Origin: Auanema rhodensis
Taxonomy: Eukaryota > Nematoda > Chromadorea > Rhabditida > Rhabditidae
Assembly: GCA_964057225.1 (NCBI GenBank)
Contig: OZ059900.1
Coordinates: 21,901,638-21,965,637, forward strand
Reading direction: 5' to 3'
Length of the DNA stretch: 64,000 nt
Positions 23,620 to 36,351 of the stretch are shown here, in pieces. A model generated the notes under the pieces. The model was not told where the DNA came from, ran no database searches, and saw only the letters and a program-made list of their open reading frames with translations. Each line of letters starts with the position of its first letter. Position 1 is the first letter of the stretch. Position numbers and translations under genes: made by a program.

Positions 23620-23768
23620 TCGATTTAATCAATATTAGCCATAATAAAATATTTCTCATGGGAAATACTGTGTTTTTGTATTTTTCTAGTGTTCAGCATG
23701 TAAAATGATTCATTTTAGTATGTAACACGCTGAAATTCGTTGCATTTGACGACTCATATGAACAAAAA
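23620..23768 (+). repeat. 149-bp short unit 11
   Basis: In 491-bp composite copy 2 of the 22787 run. ATT dyad centre. Confidence 0.95.
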
Positions 23769-24110
23769 TCGATTTAATCAATATTAGCCATAAGGGGCGT
23801 GCCCTCAGAATATGCTAATTTCCTTAATTTTCTAACCCCTGTTTTTTTGTCGTGAAAGTGGAACTAGACGTTGTACGAACAATTTTGAGCTAGGTTTCAT
23901 TGACATTGCATGAGTTTGAACACATGAAATCGTAAGTCAAAGCCTTGTTTACAGCGAAATTTCCAAAAACTGGTTTTCCAGCATAATAAAATATTTCTCA
24001 TGGGAAATACTGTGTTTTTGTATTTTTCTAGTGTTCAGCATGTAAAATCCTTCATTTTAGTATGTAACACGCTGAAATTCGTTGCATTTGACAACTCATA
24101 TGAACAAAAA

Positions 24111-24259
24111 TCGATTTAATCAATATTAGCCATAATAAAATATTTCTCATGGGAAATACTGTGTTTTTGTATTTTTCTAGTGTTCAGCATGTAAAATGAT
24201 TCATTTTAGTATGTAACACGCTGAAATTCGTTGCATTTGACGACTCATATGAACAAAAA
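24111..24259 (+). repeat. 149-bp short unit 12
   Basis: In 491-bp composite copy 3 of the 22787 run. ATT dyad centre. Confidence 0.95.
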
Positions 24260-24601
24260 TCGATTTAATCAATATTAGCCATAAGGGGCGTGCCCTCAGA
24301 ATATGCTAATTTCCTTAATTTTCTAACCCCTGTTTTTTTGTCGTGAAAGTGGAACTAGACGTTGTACGAACAATTTTGAGCTAGGTTTCATTGACATTGC
24401 ATGAGTTTGAACACATGAAATCGTAAGTCAAAGCCTTGTTTACAGCGAAATTTCCAAAAACTGGTTTTCCAGCATAATAAAATATTTCTCATGGGAAATA
24501 CTGTGTTTTTGTATTTTTCTAGTGTTCAGCATGTAAAATCCTTCATTTTAGTATGTAACACGCTGAAATTCGTTGCATTTGACAACTCATATGAACAAAA
24601 A

Positions 24602-24750
24602 TCGATTTAATCAATATTAGCCATAATAAAATATTTCTCATGGGAAATACTGTGTTTTTGTATTTTTCTAGTGTTCAGCATGTAAAATGATTCATTTTAG
24701 TATGTAACACGCTGAAATTCGTTGCATTTGACGACTCATATGAACAAAAA
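24602..24750 (+). repeat. 149-bp short unit 13
   Basis: In 491-bp composite copy 4 of the 22787 run. ATT dyad centre. Confidence 0.95.
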
Positions 24751-25434
24751 TCGATTTAATCAATATTAGCCATAAGGGGCGTGCCCTCAGAATATGCTAA
24801 TTTCCTTAATTTTCTAACCCCTGTTTTTTTGTCGTGAAAGTGGAACTAGACGTTGTACGAACAATTTTGAGCTAGGTTTCATTGACATTGCATGAGTTTG
24901 AACACATGAAATCGTAAGTCAAAACCTTGTTTACAGCGAAATTTCCAAAAACTGGTTTTCCAGCATAATAAAATATTTCTCATGGGAAATACTGTGTTTT
25001 TGTATTTTTCTAGTGTTCAGCATGTAAAATGCTTCATTTTAGTATGTAACACGCTGAAATTCGTTGCATTTGACGACTCATATGAACAAAAATCGATTTA
25101 ATCAATATTAGCCATAAGGGGCGTGCCCTCAGAATATGCTAATTTCCTTAATTTTCTAACCCCTGTTTTTTTGTCGTGAAAGTGGAACTAGACGTTGTAC
25201 GAACAATTTTGAGCTAGGTTTCATTGACATTGCATGAGTTTGAACACATGAAATCGTAAGTCAAAGCCTTGTTTACAGCGAAATTTCCAAAAACTGGTTT
25301 TCCAGCATAATAAAATATTTCTCATGGGAAATACTGTGTTTTTGTATTTTTCTAGTGTTCAGCATGTAAAATCCTTCATTTTAGTATGTAACACGCTGAA
25401 ATTCGTTGCATTTGACAACTCATATGAACAAAAA

Positions 25435-25583
25435 TCGATTTAATCAATATTAGCCATAATAAAATATTTCTCATGGGAAATACTGTGTTTTTGTATTTTT
25501 CTAGTGTTCAGCATGTAAAATGATTCATTTTAGTATGTAACACGCTGAAATTCGTTGCATTTGACGACTCATATGAACAAAAA
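25435..25583 (+). repeat. 149-bp short unit 14
   Basis: ATT dyad centre, preceded by an AAAGCC-type monomer. Counterpart at 44427. Confidence 0.95.
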
Positions 25584-27635
25584 TCGATTTAATCAATATT
25601 AGCCATAAGGGGCGTGCCCTCAGAATATGCTAATTTCCTTAATTTTCTAACCCCTGTTTTTTTGTCGTGAAAGTGGAACTAGACGTTGTACGAACAATTT
25701 TGAGCTAGGTTTCATTGACATTGCATGAGTTTGAACACATGAAATCGTAAGTCAAAACCTTGTTTACAGCGAAATTTCCAAAAACTGGTTTTCCAGCATA
25801 ATAAAATATTTCTCATGGGAAATACTGTGTTTTTGTATTTTTCTAGTGTTCAGCATGTAAAATGCTTCATTTTAGTATGTAACACGCTGAAATTCGTTGC
25901 ATTTGACGACTCATATGAACAAAAATCGATTTAATCAATATTAGCCATAAGGGGCGTGCCCTCAGAATATGCTAATTTCCTTAATTTTCTAACCCCTGTT
26001 TTTTTGTCGTGAAAGTGGAACTAGACGTTGTACGAACAATTTTGAGCTAGGTTTCATTGACATTGCATGAGTTTGAACACATGAAATCGTAAGTCAAAAC
26101 CTTGTTTACAGCGAAATTTCCAAAAACTGGTTTTCCAGCATAATAAAATATTTCTCATGGGAAATACTGTGTTTTTGTATTTTTCTAGTGTTCAGCATGT
26201 AAAATGCTTCATTTTAGTATGTAACACGCTAAAATTCGTTGCATTTGACGACTCATATGAACAAAAATCGATTTAATCAATATTAGCCATAAGTGGCGTG
26301 CCCTCAGAATATGCTAATTTCCTTAATTTTCTAACCCCTGTTTTTTTGTCGTGAAAGTGGAACTAGACGTTGTACGAACAATTTTGAGCTAGGTTTCATT
26401 GACATTGCATGAGTTTGAACACATGAAATCGTAAGTCAAAACCTTGTTTACAGCGAAATTTCCAAAAACTGGTTTTCCAGCATAATAAAATATTTCTCAT
26501 GGGAAATACTGTGTTTTTGTATTTTTCTAGTGTTCAGCATGTAAAATGCTTCATTTTAGTATGTAACACGCTAAAATTCGTTGCATTTGACGACTCATAT
26601 GAACAAAAATCGATTTAATCAATATTAGCCATAAGGGGCGTGCCCTCAGAATATGCTAATTTCCTTAATTTTCTAACCCCTGTTTTTTTGTCGTGAAAGT
26701 GGAACTAGACGTTGTACGAACAATTTTGAGCTAGGTTTCATTGACATTGCATGAGTTTGAACACATGAAATCGTAAGTCAAAACCTTGTTTACAGCGAAA
26801 TTTCCAAAAACTGGTTTTCCAGCATAATAAAATATTTCTCATGGGAAATACTGTGTTTTTGTATTTTTTTAGTGTTCAGCATGTAAAATGCTTCATTTCA
26901 GTATGTAACACGCTGAAATTCGTTGCATTTGACGACTCATATGAACAAAAATCGATTTAATCAATATTAGCCATAAGGGGCGTGCCCTCAGAATATGCTA
27001 ATTTCCTTAATTTTCTAACCCCTGTTTTTTTGTCGTGAAAGTGGAACTAGACGTTGTACGAACAATTTTGAGCAAGGTTTCATTGACATTGCATGAGTTT
27101 GAACACATGAAATCGTAAGTCAAAACCTTGTTTACAGCGAAATTTCCAAAAACTGGTTTTCCAGCATAATAAAATATTTCTCATGGGAAATACTGTGTTT
27201 TTGTATTTTTCTAGTGTTCAGCATGTAAAATGCTTCATTTTAGTATGTAACACGCTGAAATTCGTTGCATTTGACGACTCATATGAACAAAAATCGATTT
27301 AATCAATATTAGACATAAGGGGCGTGCCCTCAGAATATGCTAATTTCCTTAATTTTCTAACCCCTGTTTTTTTGTCGTGAAAGTGGAACTAGACGTTGTA
27401 CGAACAATTTTGAGCTAGGTTTCATTGACATTGCATGAGTTTGAACACATGAAATCGTAAGTCAAAACCTTGTTTACAGCGAAATTTCCAAAAACTGGTT
27501 TTCCAGCATAATAAAATATTTCTCATGGGAAATACTGTGTTTTTGTATTTTTCTAGTGTTCAGCATGTAAAATGCTTCATTTTAGTATGTAACACGCTGA
27601 AATTCGTTGCATTTGACAACTCATATGAACAAAAA

Positions 27636-27784
27636 TCGATTTAATCAATATTAGCCATAATAAAATATTTCTCATGGGAAATACTGTGTTTTTGTATTTT
27701 TCTAGTGTTCAGCATGTAAAATGATTCATTTTAGTATGTAACACGCTGAAATTCGTTGCATTTGACGACTCATATGAACAAAAA
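27636..27784 (+). repeat. 149-bp short unit 15
   Basis: ATT dyad centre. The preceding monomer is the AAAACC-type GACAACT form with TAGACATAAGG at its start. Confidence 0.95.
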
Positions 27785-28468
27785 TCGATTTAATCAATAT
27801 TAGCCATAAGGGGCGTGCCCTCAGAATATGCTAATTTCCTTAATTTTCTAACCCCTGTTTTTTTGTCGTGAAAGTGGAACTAGACGTTGTACGAACAATT
27901 TTGAGCTAGGTTTCATTGACATTGCATGAGTTTGAACACATGAAATCGTAAGTCAAAACCTTGTTTACAGCGAAATTTCCAAAAACTGGTTTTCCAGCAT
28001 AATAAAATATTTCTCATGGGAAATACTGTGTTTTTGTATTTTTCTAGTGTTCAGCATGTAAAATGCTTCATTTTAGTATGTAACACGCTGAAATTCGTTG
28101 CATTTGACGACTCATATGAACAAAAATCGATTTAATCAATATTAGCCATAAGGGGCGTGCCCTCAGAATATGCTAATTTCCTTAATTTTCTAACCCCTGT
28201 TTTTTTGTCGTGAAAGTGGAACTAGACGTTGTACGAACAATTTTGAGCTAGGTTTCATTGACATTGCATGAGTTTGAACACATGAAATCGTAAGTCAAAG
28301 CCTTGTTTACAGCGAAATTTCCAAAAACTGGTTTTCCAGCATAATAAAATATTTCTCATGGGAAATACTGTGTTTTTGTATTTTTCTAGTGTTCAGCATG
28401 TAAAATCCTTCATTTTAGTATGTAACACGCTGAAATTCGTTGCATTTGACAACTCATATGAACAAAAA

Positions 28469-28617
28469 TCGATTTAATCAATATTAGCCATAATAAAATA
28501 TTTCTCATGGGAAATACTGTGTTTTTGTATTTTTCTAGTGTTCAGCATGTAAAATGCTTCATTTTAGTATGTAACACGCTGAAATTCGTTGCATTTGACG
28601 ACTTATATGAACAAAAA
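28469..28617 (+). repeat. 149-bp short unit 16
   Basis: CTT dyad centre and GACGACTTATATG at its end, which breaks the CATATG site. Counterpart at 35712. Confidence 0.95.
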
Positions 28618-28959
28618 TCGATTTAATCAATATTAGCCATAAGGGGCGTGCCCTCAGAATATGCTAATTTCCTTAATTTTCTAACCCCTGTTTTTTTGTC
28701 GTGAAAGTGGAACTAGACGTTGTACGAACAATTTTGAGCTAGGTTTCATTGACATTGCATGAGTTTGAACACATGAAATCGTAAGTCAAAACCTTGTTTA
28801 CAGCGAAATTTCCAAAAACTGGTTTTCCAGCATAATAAAATATTTCTCATGGGAAATACTGTGTTTTTGTATTTTTCTAGTGTTCAGCATGTAAAATGCT
28901 TCATTTTAGTATGTAACACGCTGAAATTCGTTGCATTTGACAACTCATATGAACAAAAA

Positions 28960-29108
28960 TCGATTTAATCAATATTAGCCATAATAAAATATTTCTCATG
29001 GGAAATACTGTGTTTTTGTATTTTTCTAGTGTTCAGCATGTAAAATTATTCATTTTAGTATGTAACACGCTGAAATTCGTTGCATTTGACGACTCATATG
29101 AACAAAAA
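28960..29108 (+). repeat. 149-bp short unit 17
   Basis: Variant dyad AAAATTATTC, shared only with the short unit at 36203. Confidence 0.95.
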
Positions 29109-32100
29109 TCGATTTAATCAATATTAGACATAAGGGGCGTGCCCTCAGAATATGCTAATTTCCTTAATTTTCTAACCCCTGTTTTTTTGTCGTGAAAGTG
29201 GAACTAGACGTTGTACGAACAATTTTGAGCTAGGTTTCATTGACATTGCATGAGTTTGAACACATGAAATCGTAAGTCAAAACCTTGTTTACAGCGAAAT
29301 TTCCAAAAACTGGTTTTCCAGCATAATAAAATATTTCTCATGGGAAATACTGTGTTTTTGTATTTTTCTAGTGTTCAGCATGTAAAATGCTTCATTTTAG
29401 TATGTAACACGCTGAAATTCGTTGCATTTGACGACTTATATGAACAAAAATCGATTTAATCAATATTAGCCATAAGGGGCGTGCCCTCAGAATATGCTAA
29501 TTTCCTTAATTTTCTAACCCCTGTTTTTTTGTCGTGAAAGTGGAACTAGACGTTGTACGAACAATTTTGAGCTAGGTTTCATTGACATTGCATGAGTTTG
29601 AACACATGAAATCGTAAGTCAAAACCTTGTTTACAGCGAAATTTCCAAAAACTGGTTTTCCAGCATAATAAAATATTTCTCATGGGAAATACTGTGTTTT
29701 TGTATTTTTCTAGTGTTCAGCATGTAAAATGCTTCATTTTAGTATGTAACACGCTGAAATTCGTTGCATTTGACGACTCATATGAACAAAAATCGATTTA
29801 ATCAATATTAGCCATAAGGGGCGTGCCCTCAGAATATGCTAATTTCCTTAATTTTCTAACCCCTGTTTTTTTGTCGTGAAAGTGGAACTAGACGTTGTAC
29901 GAACAATTTTGAGCTAAGTTTCATTGACATTGCATGAGTTTGAACACATGAAATCGTAAGTCAAAACCTTGTTTACAGCGAAATTTCCAAAAACTGGTTT
30001 TCCAGCATAATAAAATATTTCTCATGGGAAATACTGTGTTTTTGTATTTTTCTAGTGTTCAGCATGTAAAATGCTTCATTTTAGTATGTAACACGCTGAA
30101 ATTCGTTGCATTTGACGACTCATATGAACAAAAATCGATTTAATCAATATTAGCCATAAGGGGCGTGCCCTCAGAATATGCTAATTTCCTTAATTTTCTA
30201 ACCTCTGTTTTTTTGTCGTGAAAGTGGAACTAAACGTTGTACGAACAATTTTGAGCTAGGTTTCATTGACATTGCATGAGTTTGAACACATGAAATCGTA
30301 AGTCAAAACCTTGTTTACAGCGAAATTTCCAAAAACTGGTTTTCCAGCATAATAAAATATTTCTCATGGGAAATACTGTGGTTTTGTATTTTTCTAGTGT
30401 TCAGCATGTAAAATGCTTCATATTAGTATGTAACACGCTGAAATTCGTTGCATTTGACGACTCATATGAACAAAAATCGATTTAATCAATATTAGCCATA
30501 AGGGGCGTGCCCTCAGAATATGCTAATTTCCTTAATTTTCTAACCCCTGTTTTTTTGTCGTGAAAGTGGAACTAGACGTTGTACGAACAATTTTGAACTA
30601 AGTTTCATTGACATTGCATGAGTTTGAACACATGAAATCGTAAGTCAAAACCTTGTTTACAGCGAAATTTCCAAAAACTGGTTTTCCAGCATAATAAAAT
30701 ATTTCTCATGGGAAATACTGTGTTTTTGTTTTTTTCTAGTGTTCAGCATGTAAAATGCTTCATTTTAGTATGTAACACGCTGAAATTCGTTGCATTTGAC
30801 GAATCATATGAACAAAAATCGATTTAATCAATATTAGCCATAAGGGGCGTGCCCTCAGAATATGCTAATTTCCTTAATTTTCTAACCCCTGTTTTTTTGT
30901 CGTGAAAGTGGAACTAGACGTTGTACGAACAATTTTGAGCTAGGTTTCATTGACATTGCATGAGTTTGAACACATGAAATCGTAAGTCAAAACCTTGTTT
31001 ACAGCGAAATTTCCAAAAACTGGTTTTCCAGCATAATAAAATATTTCTCATGGGAAATACTGTGTTTTTGTATTTTTCTAGTGTTCAGCATGTAAAATGC
31101 TTCATATTAGTATGTAACACGCTGAAATTCGTTGCATTTGACGACTCATATGAACAAAAATCGATTTAATCAATATTAGCCATAAGGGGCGTGCCCTCAG
31201 AATATGCTAATTTCCTTAATTTTCTAACCCCTGTTTTTTTGTCGTGAAAGTGGAACTAGACGTTGTACGAACAATTTTGAGCTAGGTTTCATTGACATTG
31301 CATGAGTTTGAACACATGAAATCGTAAGTCAAAACCTTGTTTACAGCGAAATTTCCAAAAACTGGTTTTCCAGCATAATAAAATATTTCTCATGGGAAAT
31401 ACTGTGTTTTTGTTTTTTTCTAGTGTTCAGCATGTAAAATGCTTCATTTTAGTATGTAACACGCTGAAATTCGTTGCATTTGACGACTCATATGAACAAA
31501 AATCGATTTAATCAATATTAGCCATAAGGGGCGTGCCCTCAGAATATGCTAATTTCCTTAATTTTCTAACCTCTGTTTTTTTGTCGTGAAAGTGGAACTA
31601 AACGTTGTACGAACAATTTTGAGCTAGGTTTCATTGACATTGCATGAGTTTGAACACATGAAATCGTAAGTCAAAACCTTGTTTACAGCGAAATTTCCAA
31701 AAACTGGTTTTCCAGCATAATAAAATATTTCTCATGGGAAATACTGTGTTTTTGTATTTTTCTAGTGTTCAGCATGTAAAATGCTTCATATTAGTATGTA
31801 ACACGCTGAAATTCGTTGCATTTGACGACTCATATGAACAAAAATCGATTTAATCAATATTAGCCATAAGGGGCGTGCCCTCAGAATATGCTAATTTCCT
31901 TAATTTTCTAACCCCTGTTTTTTTGTCGTGAAAGTGGAACTAGACGTTGTACGAACAATTTTGAGCTAAGTTTCATTGACATTGCATGAGTTTGAACACA
32001 TGAAATCGTAAGTCAAAACCTTGTTTACAGCGAAATTTCCAAAAACTGGTTTTCCAGCATAATAAAATATTTCTCATGGGAAATACTGTGTTTTTGTATT

Positions 32101-32528
32101 TTTCTAGTGTTCAGCATGTAAAATGATTCATTTTAGTATGTAACACGCTGAAATTCGTTGCATTTGACGACTCATATGAACAAAAATCGATTTAATCAAT
32201 ATTAGCCATAAGGGGCGTGCCCTCAGAATATGCTAATTTCCTTAATTTTCTAACCCCTGTTTTTTTGTCGTGAAAGTGGAACTAGACGTTGTACGAACAA
32301 TTTTGAGCTAGGTTTCATTGACATTGCATGAGTTTGAACACATGAAATCGTAAGTCAAAGCCTTGTTTACAGCGAAATTTCCAAAAACTGGTTTTCCAGC
32401 ATAATAAAATATTTCTCATGGGAAATACTGTGTTTTTGTATTTTTCTAGTGTTCAGCATGTAAAATCCTTCATTTTAGTATGTAACACGCTGAAATTCGT
32501 TGCATTTGACAACTCATATGAACAAAAA

Positions 32529-32677
32529 TCGATTTAATCAATATTAGCCATAATAAAATATTTCTCATGGGAAATACTGTGTTTTTGTATTTTTCTAGTG
32601 TTCAGCATGTAAAATGATTCATTTTAGTATGTAACACGCTGAAATTCGTTGCATTTGACGACTCATATGAACAAAAA
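32529..32677 (+). repeat. 149-bp short unit 18
   Basis: ATT dyad centre, in an 833-bp composite. Counterpart at 39772. Confidence 0.95.
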
Positions 32678-33361
32678 TCGATTTAATCAATATTAGCCAT
32701 AAGGGGCGTGCCCTCAGAATATGCTAATTTCCTTAATTTTCTAACCCCTGTTTTTTTGTCGTGAAAGTGGAACTAGACGTTGTACGAACAATTTTGAGCT
32801 AGGTTTCATTGACATTGCATGAGTTTGAACACATGAAATCGTAAGTCAAAACCTTGTTTACAGCGAAATTTCCAAAAACTGGTTTTCCAGCATAATAAAA
32901 TATTTCTCATGGGAAATACTGTGTTTTTGTATTTTTCTAGTGTTCAGCATGTAAAATGCTTCATTTTAGTATGTAACACGCTAAAGTTCGTTGCATTTGA
33001 CGACTCATATGAACAAAAATCGATTTAATCAATATTAGCCATAAGGGGCGTGCCCTCAGAATATGCTAATTTCCTTAATTTTCTAACCCCTGTTTTTTTG
33101 TCGTGAAAGTGGAACTAGACGTTGTACGAACAATTTTGAGCTAGGTTTCATTGACATTGCATGAGTTTGAACACATGAAATCGTAAGTCAAAGCCTTGTT
33201 TACAGCGAAATTTCCAAAAACTGGTTTTCCAGCATAATAAAATATTTCTCATGGGAAATACTGTGTTTTTGTATTTTTCTAGTGTTCAGCATGTAAAATC
33301 CTTCATTTTAGTATGTAACACGCTGAAATTCGTTGCATTTGACAACTCATATGAACAAAAA

Positions 33362-33510
33362 TCGATTTAATCAATATTAGCCATAATAAAATATTTCTCA
33401 TGGGAAATACTGTGTTTTTGTATTTTTCTAGTGTTCAGCATGTAAAATGATTCATTTTAGTATGTAACACGCTGAAATTCGTTGCATTTGACGACTCATA
33501 TGAACAAAAA
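33362..33510 (+). repeat. 149-bp short unit 19
   Basis: ATT dyad centre. It lies at the junction of the two 7243-bp copies. Counterpart at 40605. Confidence 0.95.
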
Positions 33511-34878
33511 TCGATTTAATCAATATTAGCCATAAGGGGCGTGCCCTCAGAATATGCTAATTTCCTTAATTTTCTAACCCCTGTTTTTTTGTCGTGAAAG
33601 TGGAACTAGACGTTGTACGAACAATTTTGAGCTAGGTTTCATTGACATTGCATGAGTTTGAACACATGAAATCGTAAGTCAAAACCTTGTTTACAGCGAA
33701 ATTTCCAAAAACTGGTTTTCCAGCATAATAAAATATTTCTCATGGGAAATACTGTGTTTTTGTATTTTTCTAGTGTTCAGCATGTAAAATGCTTCATTTT
33801 AGTATGTAACACGCTAAAATTCGTTGCATTTGACGACTCATATGAACAAAAATCGATTTAATCAATATTAGCCATAAGGGGCGTGCCCTCAGAATATGCT
33901 AATTTCCTTAATTTTCTAACCCCTGTTTTTTTGTCGTGAAAGTGGAACTAGACGTTGTACGAACAATTTTGAGCTAGGTTTCATTGACATTGCATGAGTT
34001 TGAACACATGAAATCGTAAGTCAAAACCTTGTTTACAGCGAAATTTCCAAAAACTGGTTTTCCAGCATAATAAAATATTTCTCATGGGAAATACTGTGTT
34101 TTTGTATTTTTTTAGTGTTCAGCATGTAAAATGCTTCATTTCAGTATGTAACACGCTGAAATTCGTTGCATTTGACGACTCATATGAACAAAAATCGATT
34201 TAATCAATATTAGCCATAAGGGGCGTGCCCTCAGAATATGCTAATTTCCTTAATTTTCTAACCCCTGTTTTTTTGTCGTGAAAGTGGAACTAGACGTTGT
34301 ACGAACAATTTTGAGCAAGGTTTCATTGACATTGCATGAGTTTGAACACATGAAATCGTAAGTCAAAACCTTGTTTACAGCGAAATTTCCAAAAACTGGT
34401 TTTCCAGCATAATAAAATATTTCTCATGGGAAATACTGTGTTTTTGTATTTTTCTAGTGTTCAGCATGTAAAATGCTTCATTTTAGTATGTAACACGCTG
34501 AAATTCGTTGCATTTGACGACTCATATGAACAAAAATCGATTTAATCAATATTAGACATAAGGGGCGTGCCCTCAGAATATGCTAATTTCCTTAATTTTC
34601 TAACCCCTGTTTTTTTGTCGTGAAAGTGGAACTAGACGTTGTACGAACAATTTTGAGCTAGGTTTCATTGACATTGCATGAGTTTGAACACATGAAATCG
34701 TAAGTCAAAACCTTGTTTACAGCGAAATTTCCAAAAACTGGTTTTCCAGCATAATAAAATATTTCTCATGGGAAATACTGTGTTTTTGTATTTTTCTAGT
34801 GTTCAGCATGTAAAATGCTTCATTTTAGTATGTAACACGCTGAAATTCGTTGCATTTGACAACTCATATGAACAAAAA

Positions 34879-35027
34879 TCGATTTAATCAATATTAGCCA
34901 TAATAAAATATTTCTCATGGGAAATACTGTGTTTTTGTATTTTTCTAGTGTTCAGCATGTAAAATGATTCATTTTAGTATGTAACACGCTGAAATTCGTT
35001 GCATTTGACGACTCATATGAACAAAAA
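34879..35027 (+). repeat. 149-bp short unit 20
   Basis: Counterpart of unit 15 at +7243. ATT dyad centre. Confidence 0.95.
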
Positions 35028-35711
35028 TCGATTTAATCAATATTAGCCATAAGGGGCGTGCCCTCAGAATATGCTAATTTCCTTAATTTTCTAACCCCTG
35101 TTTTTTTGTCGTGAAAGTGGAACTAGACGTTGTACGAACAATTTTGAGCTAGGTTTCATTGACATTGCATGAGTTTGAACACATGAAATCGTAAGTCAAA
35201 ACCTTGTTTACAGCGAAATTTCCAAAAACTGGTTTTCCAGCATAATAAAATATTTCTCATGGGAAATACTGTGTTTTTGTATTTTTCTAGTGTTCAGCAT
35301 GTAAAATGCTTCATTTTAGTATGTAACACGCTGAAATTCGTTGCATTTGACGACTCATATGAACAAAAATCGATTTAATCAATATTAGCCATAAGGGGCG
35401 TGCCCTCAGAATATGCTAATTTCCTTAATTTTCTAACCCCTGTTTTTTTGTCGTGAAAGTGGAACTAGACGTTGTACGAACAATTTTGAGCTAGGTTTCA
35501 TTGACATTGCATGAGTTTGAACACATGAAATCGTAAGTCAAAGCCTTGTTTACAGCGAAATTTCCAAAAACTGGTTTTCCAGCATAATAAAATATTTCTC
35601 ATGGGAAATACTGTGTTTTTGTATTTTTCTAGTGTTCAGCATGTAAAATCCTTCATTTTAGTATGTAACACGCTGAAATTCGTTGCATTTGACAACTCAT
35701 ATGAACAAAAA

Positions 35712-35860
35712 TCGATTTAATCAATATTAGCCATAATAAAATATTTCTCATGGGAAATACTGTGTTTTTGTATTTTTCTAGTGTTCAGCATGTAAAATGC
35801 TTCATTTTAGTATGTAACACGCTGAAATTCGTTGCATTTGACGACTTATATGAACAAAAA
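35712..35860 (+). repeat. 149-bp short unit 21
   Basis: Counterpart of unit 16, with CTT dyad centre and GACTTATATG. Confidence 0.95.
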
Positions 35861-36202
35861 TCGATTTAATCAATATTAGCCATAAGGGGCGTGCCCTCAG
35901 AATATGCTAATTTCCTTAATTTTCTAACCCCTGTTTTTTTGTCGTGAAAGTGGAACTAGACGTTGTACGAACAATTTTGAGCTAGGTTTCATTGACATTG
36001 CATGAGTTTGAACACATGAAATCGTAAGTCAAAACCTTGTTTACAGCGAAATTTCCAAAAACTGGTTTTCCAGCATAATAAAATATTTCTCATGGGAAAT
36101 ACTGTGTTTTTGTATTTTTCTAGTGTTCAGCATGTAAAATGCTTCATTTTAGTATGTAACACGCTGAAATTCGTTGCATTTGACAACTCATATGAACAAA
36201 AA

Positions 36203-36351
36203 TCGATTTAATCAATATTAGCCATAATAAAATATTTCTCATGGGAAATACTGTGTTTTTGTATTTTTCTAGTGTTCAGCATGTAAAATTATTCATTTTA
36301 GTATGTAACACGCTGAAATTCGTTGCATTTGACGACTCATATGAACAAAAA
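36203..36351 (+). repeat. 149-bp short unit 22
   Basis: Counterpart of unit 17 with the rare AAAATTATTC dyad. Confidence 0.95.

Larger units (their letters stand above)
22787..24750 (+). repeat. 491-bp composite repeat (342+149), four tandem copies
   Basis: Copies start at 22787, 23278, 23769 and 24260. Each is an AAAGCC, TCCTT, GACAACT monomer followed by a short unit with the ATT dyad centre. By eye the copies are identical or nearly so. This is the clearest higher-order unit in the window. Confidence 0.92.
20438..26267 (+). repeat. 5.83-kb block repeated 18,992 bp downstream
   Basis: Unit order and diagnostic variants match 39430-45259. The shared markers are two ACGCTAAAGTTCG monomers, a 341-bp monomer with CTTAACTTTCT and a six-T run, TAAAACATTTC, TAGATGTTG, and four 491-bp composites. 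The left limit is sharp: a short unit precedes here, a full monomer precedes there. Confidence 0.88.
26268..33510 (+). repeat. 7243-bp tandem duplication, copy 1
   Basis: Contains 20 full monomers and short units at 27636, 28469, 28960, 32529 and 33362. Markers recurring at +7243 are GTATTTTTTTAG with TTTCAGTATG (26610 monomer), GAGCAAGG (26952), TAGACATAAGG (27294 and 29109), AAAATTATTC (28960) and GAACTAAG (30477). Copy boundaries are placed to the nearest monomer. Confidence 0.88.

Noticed and set aside
22787-24750. CRISPR-like array, because regular units alternate
   Set aside because: Units of 149 and 342 bp are both derived from one monomer. There are no short direct repeats with unique spacers.
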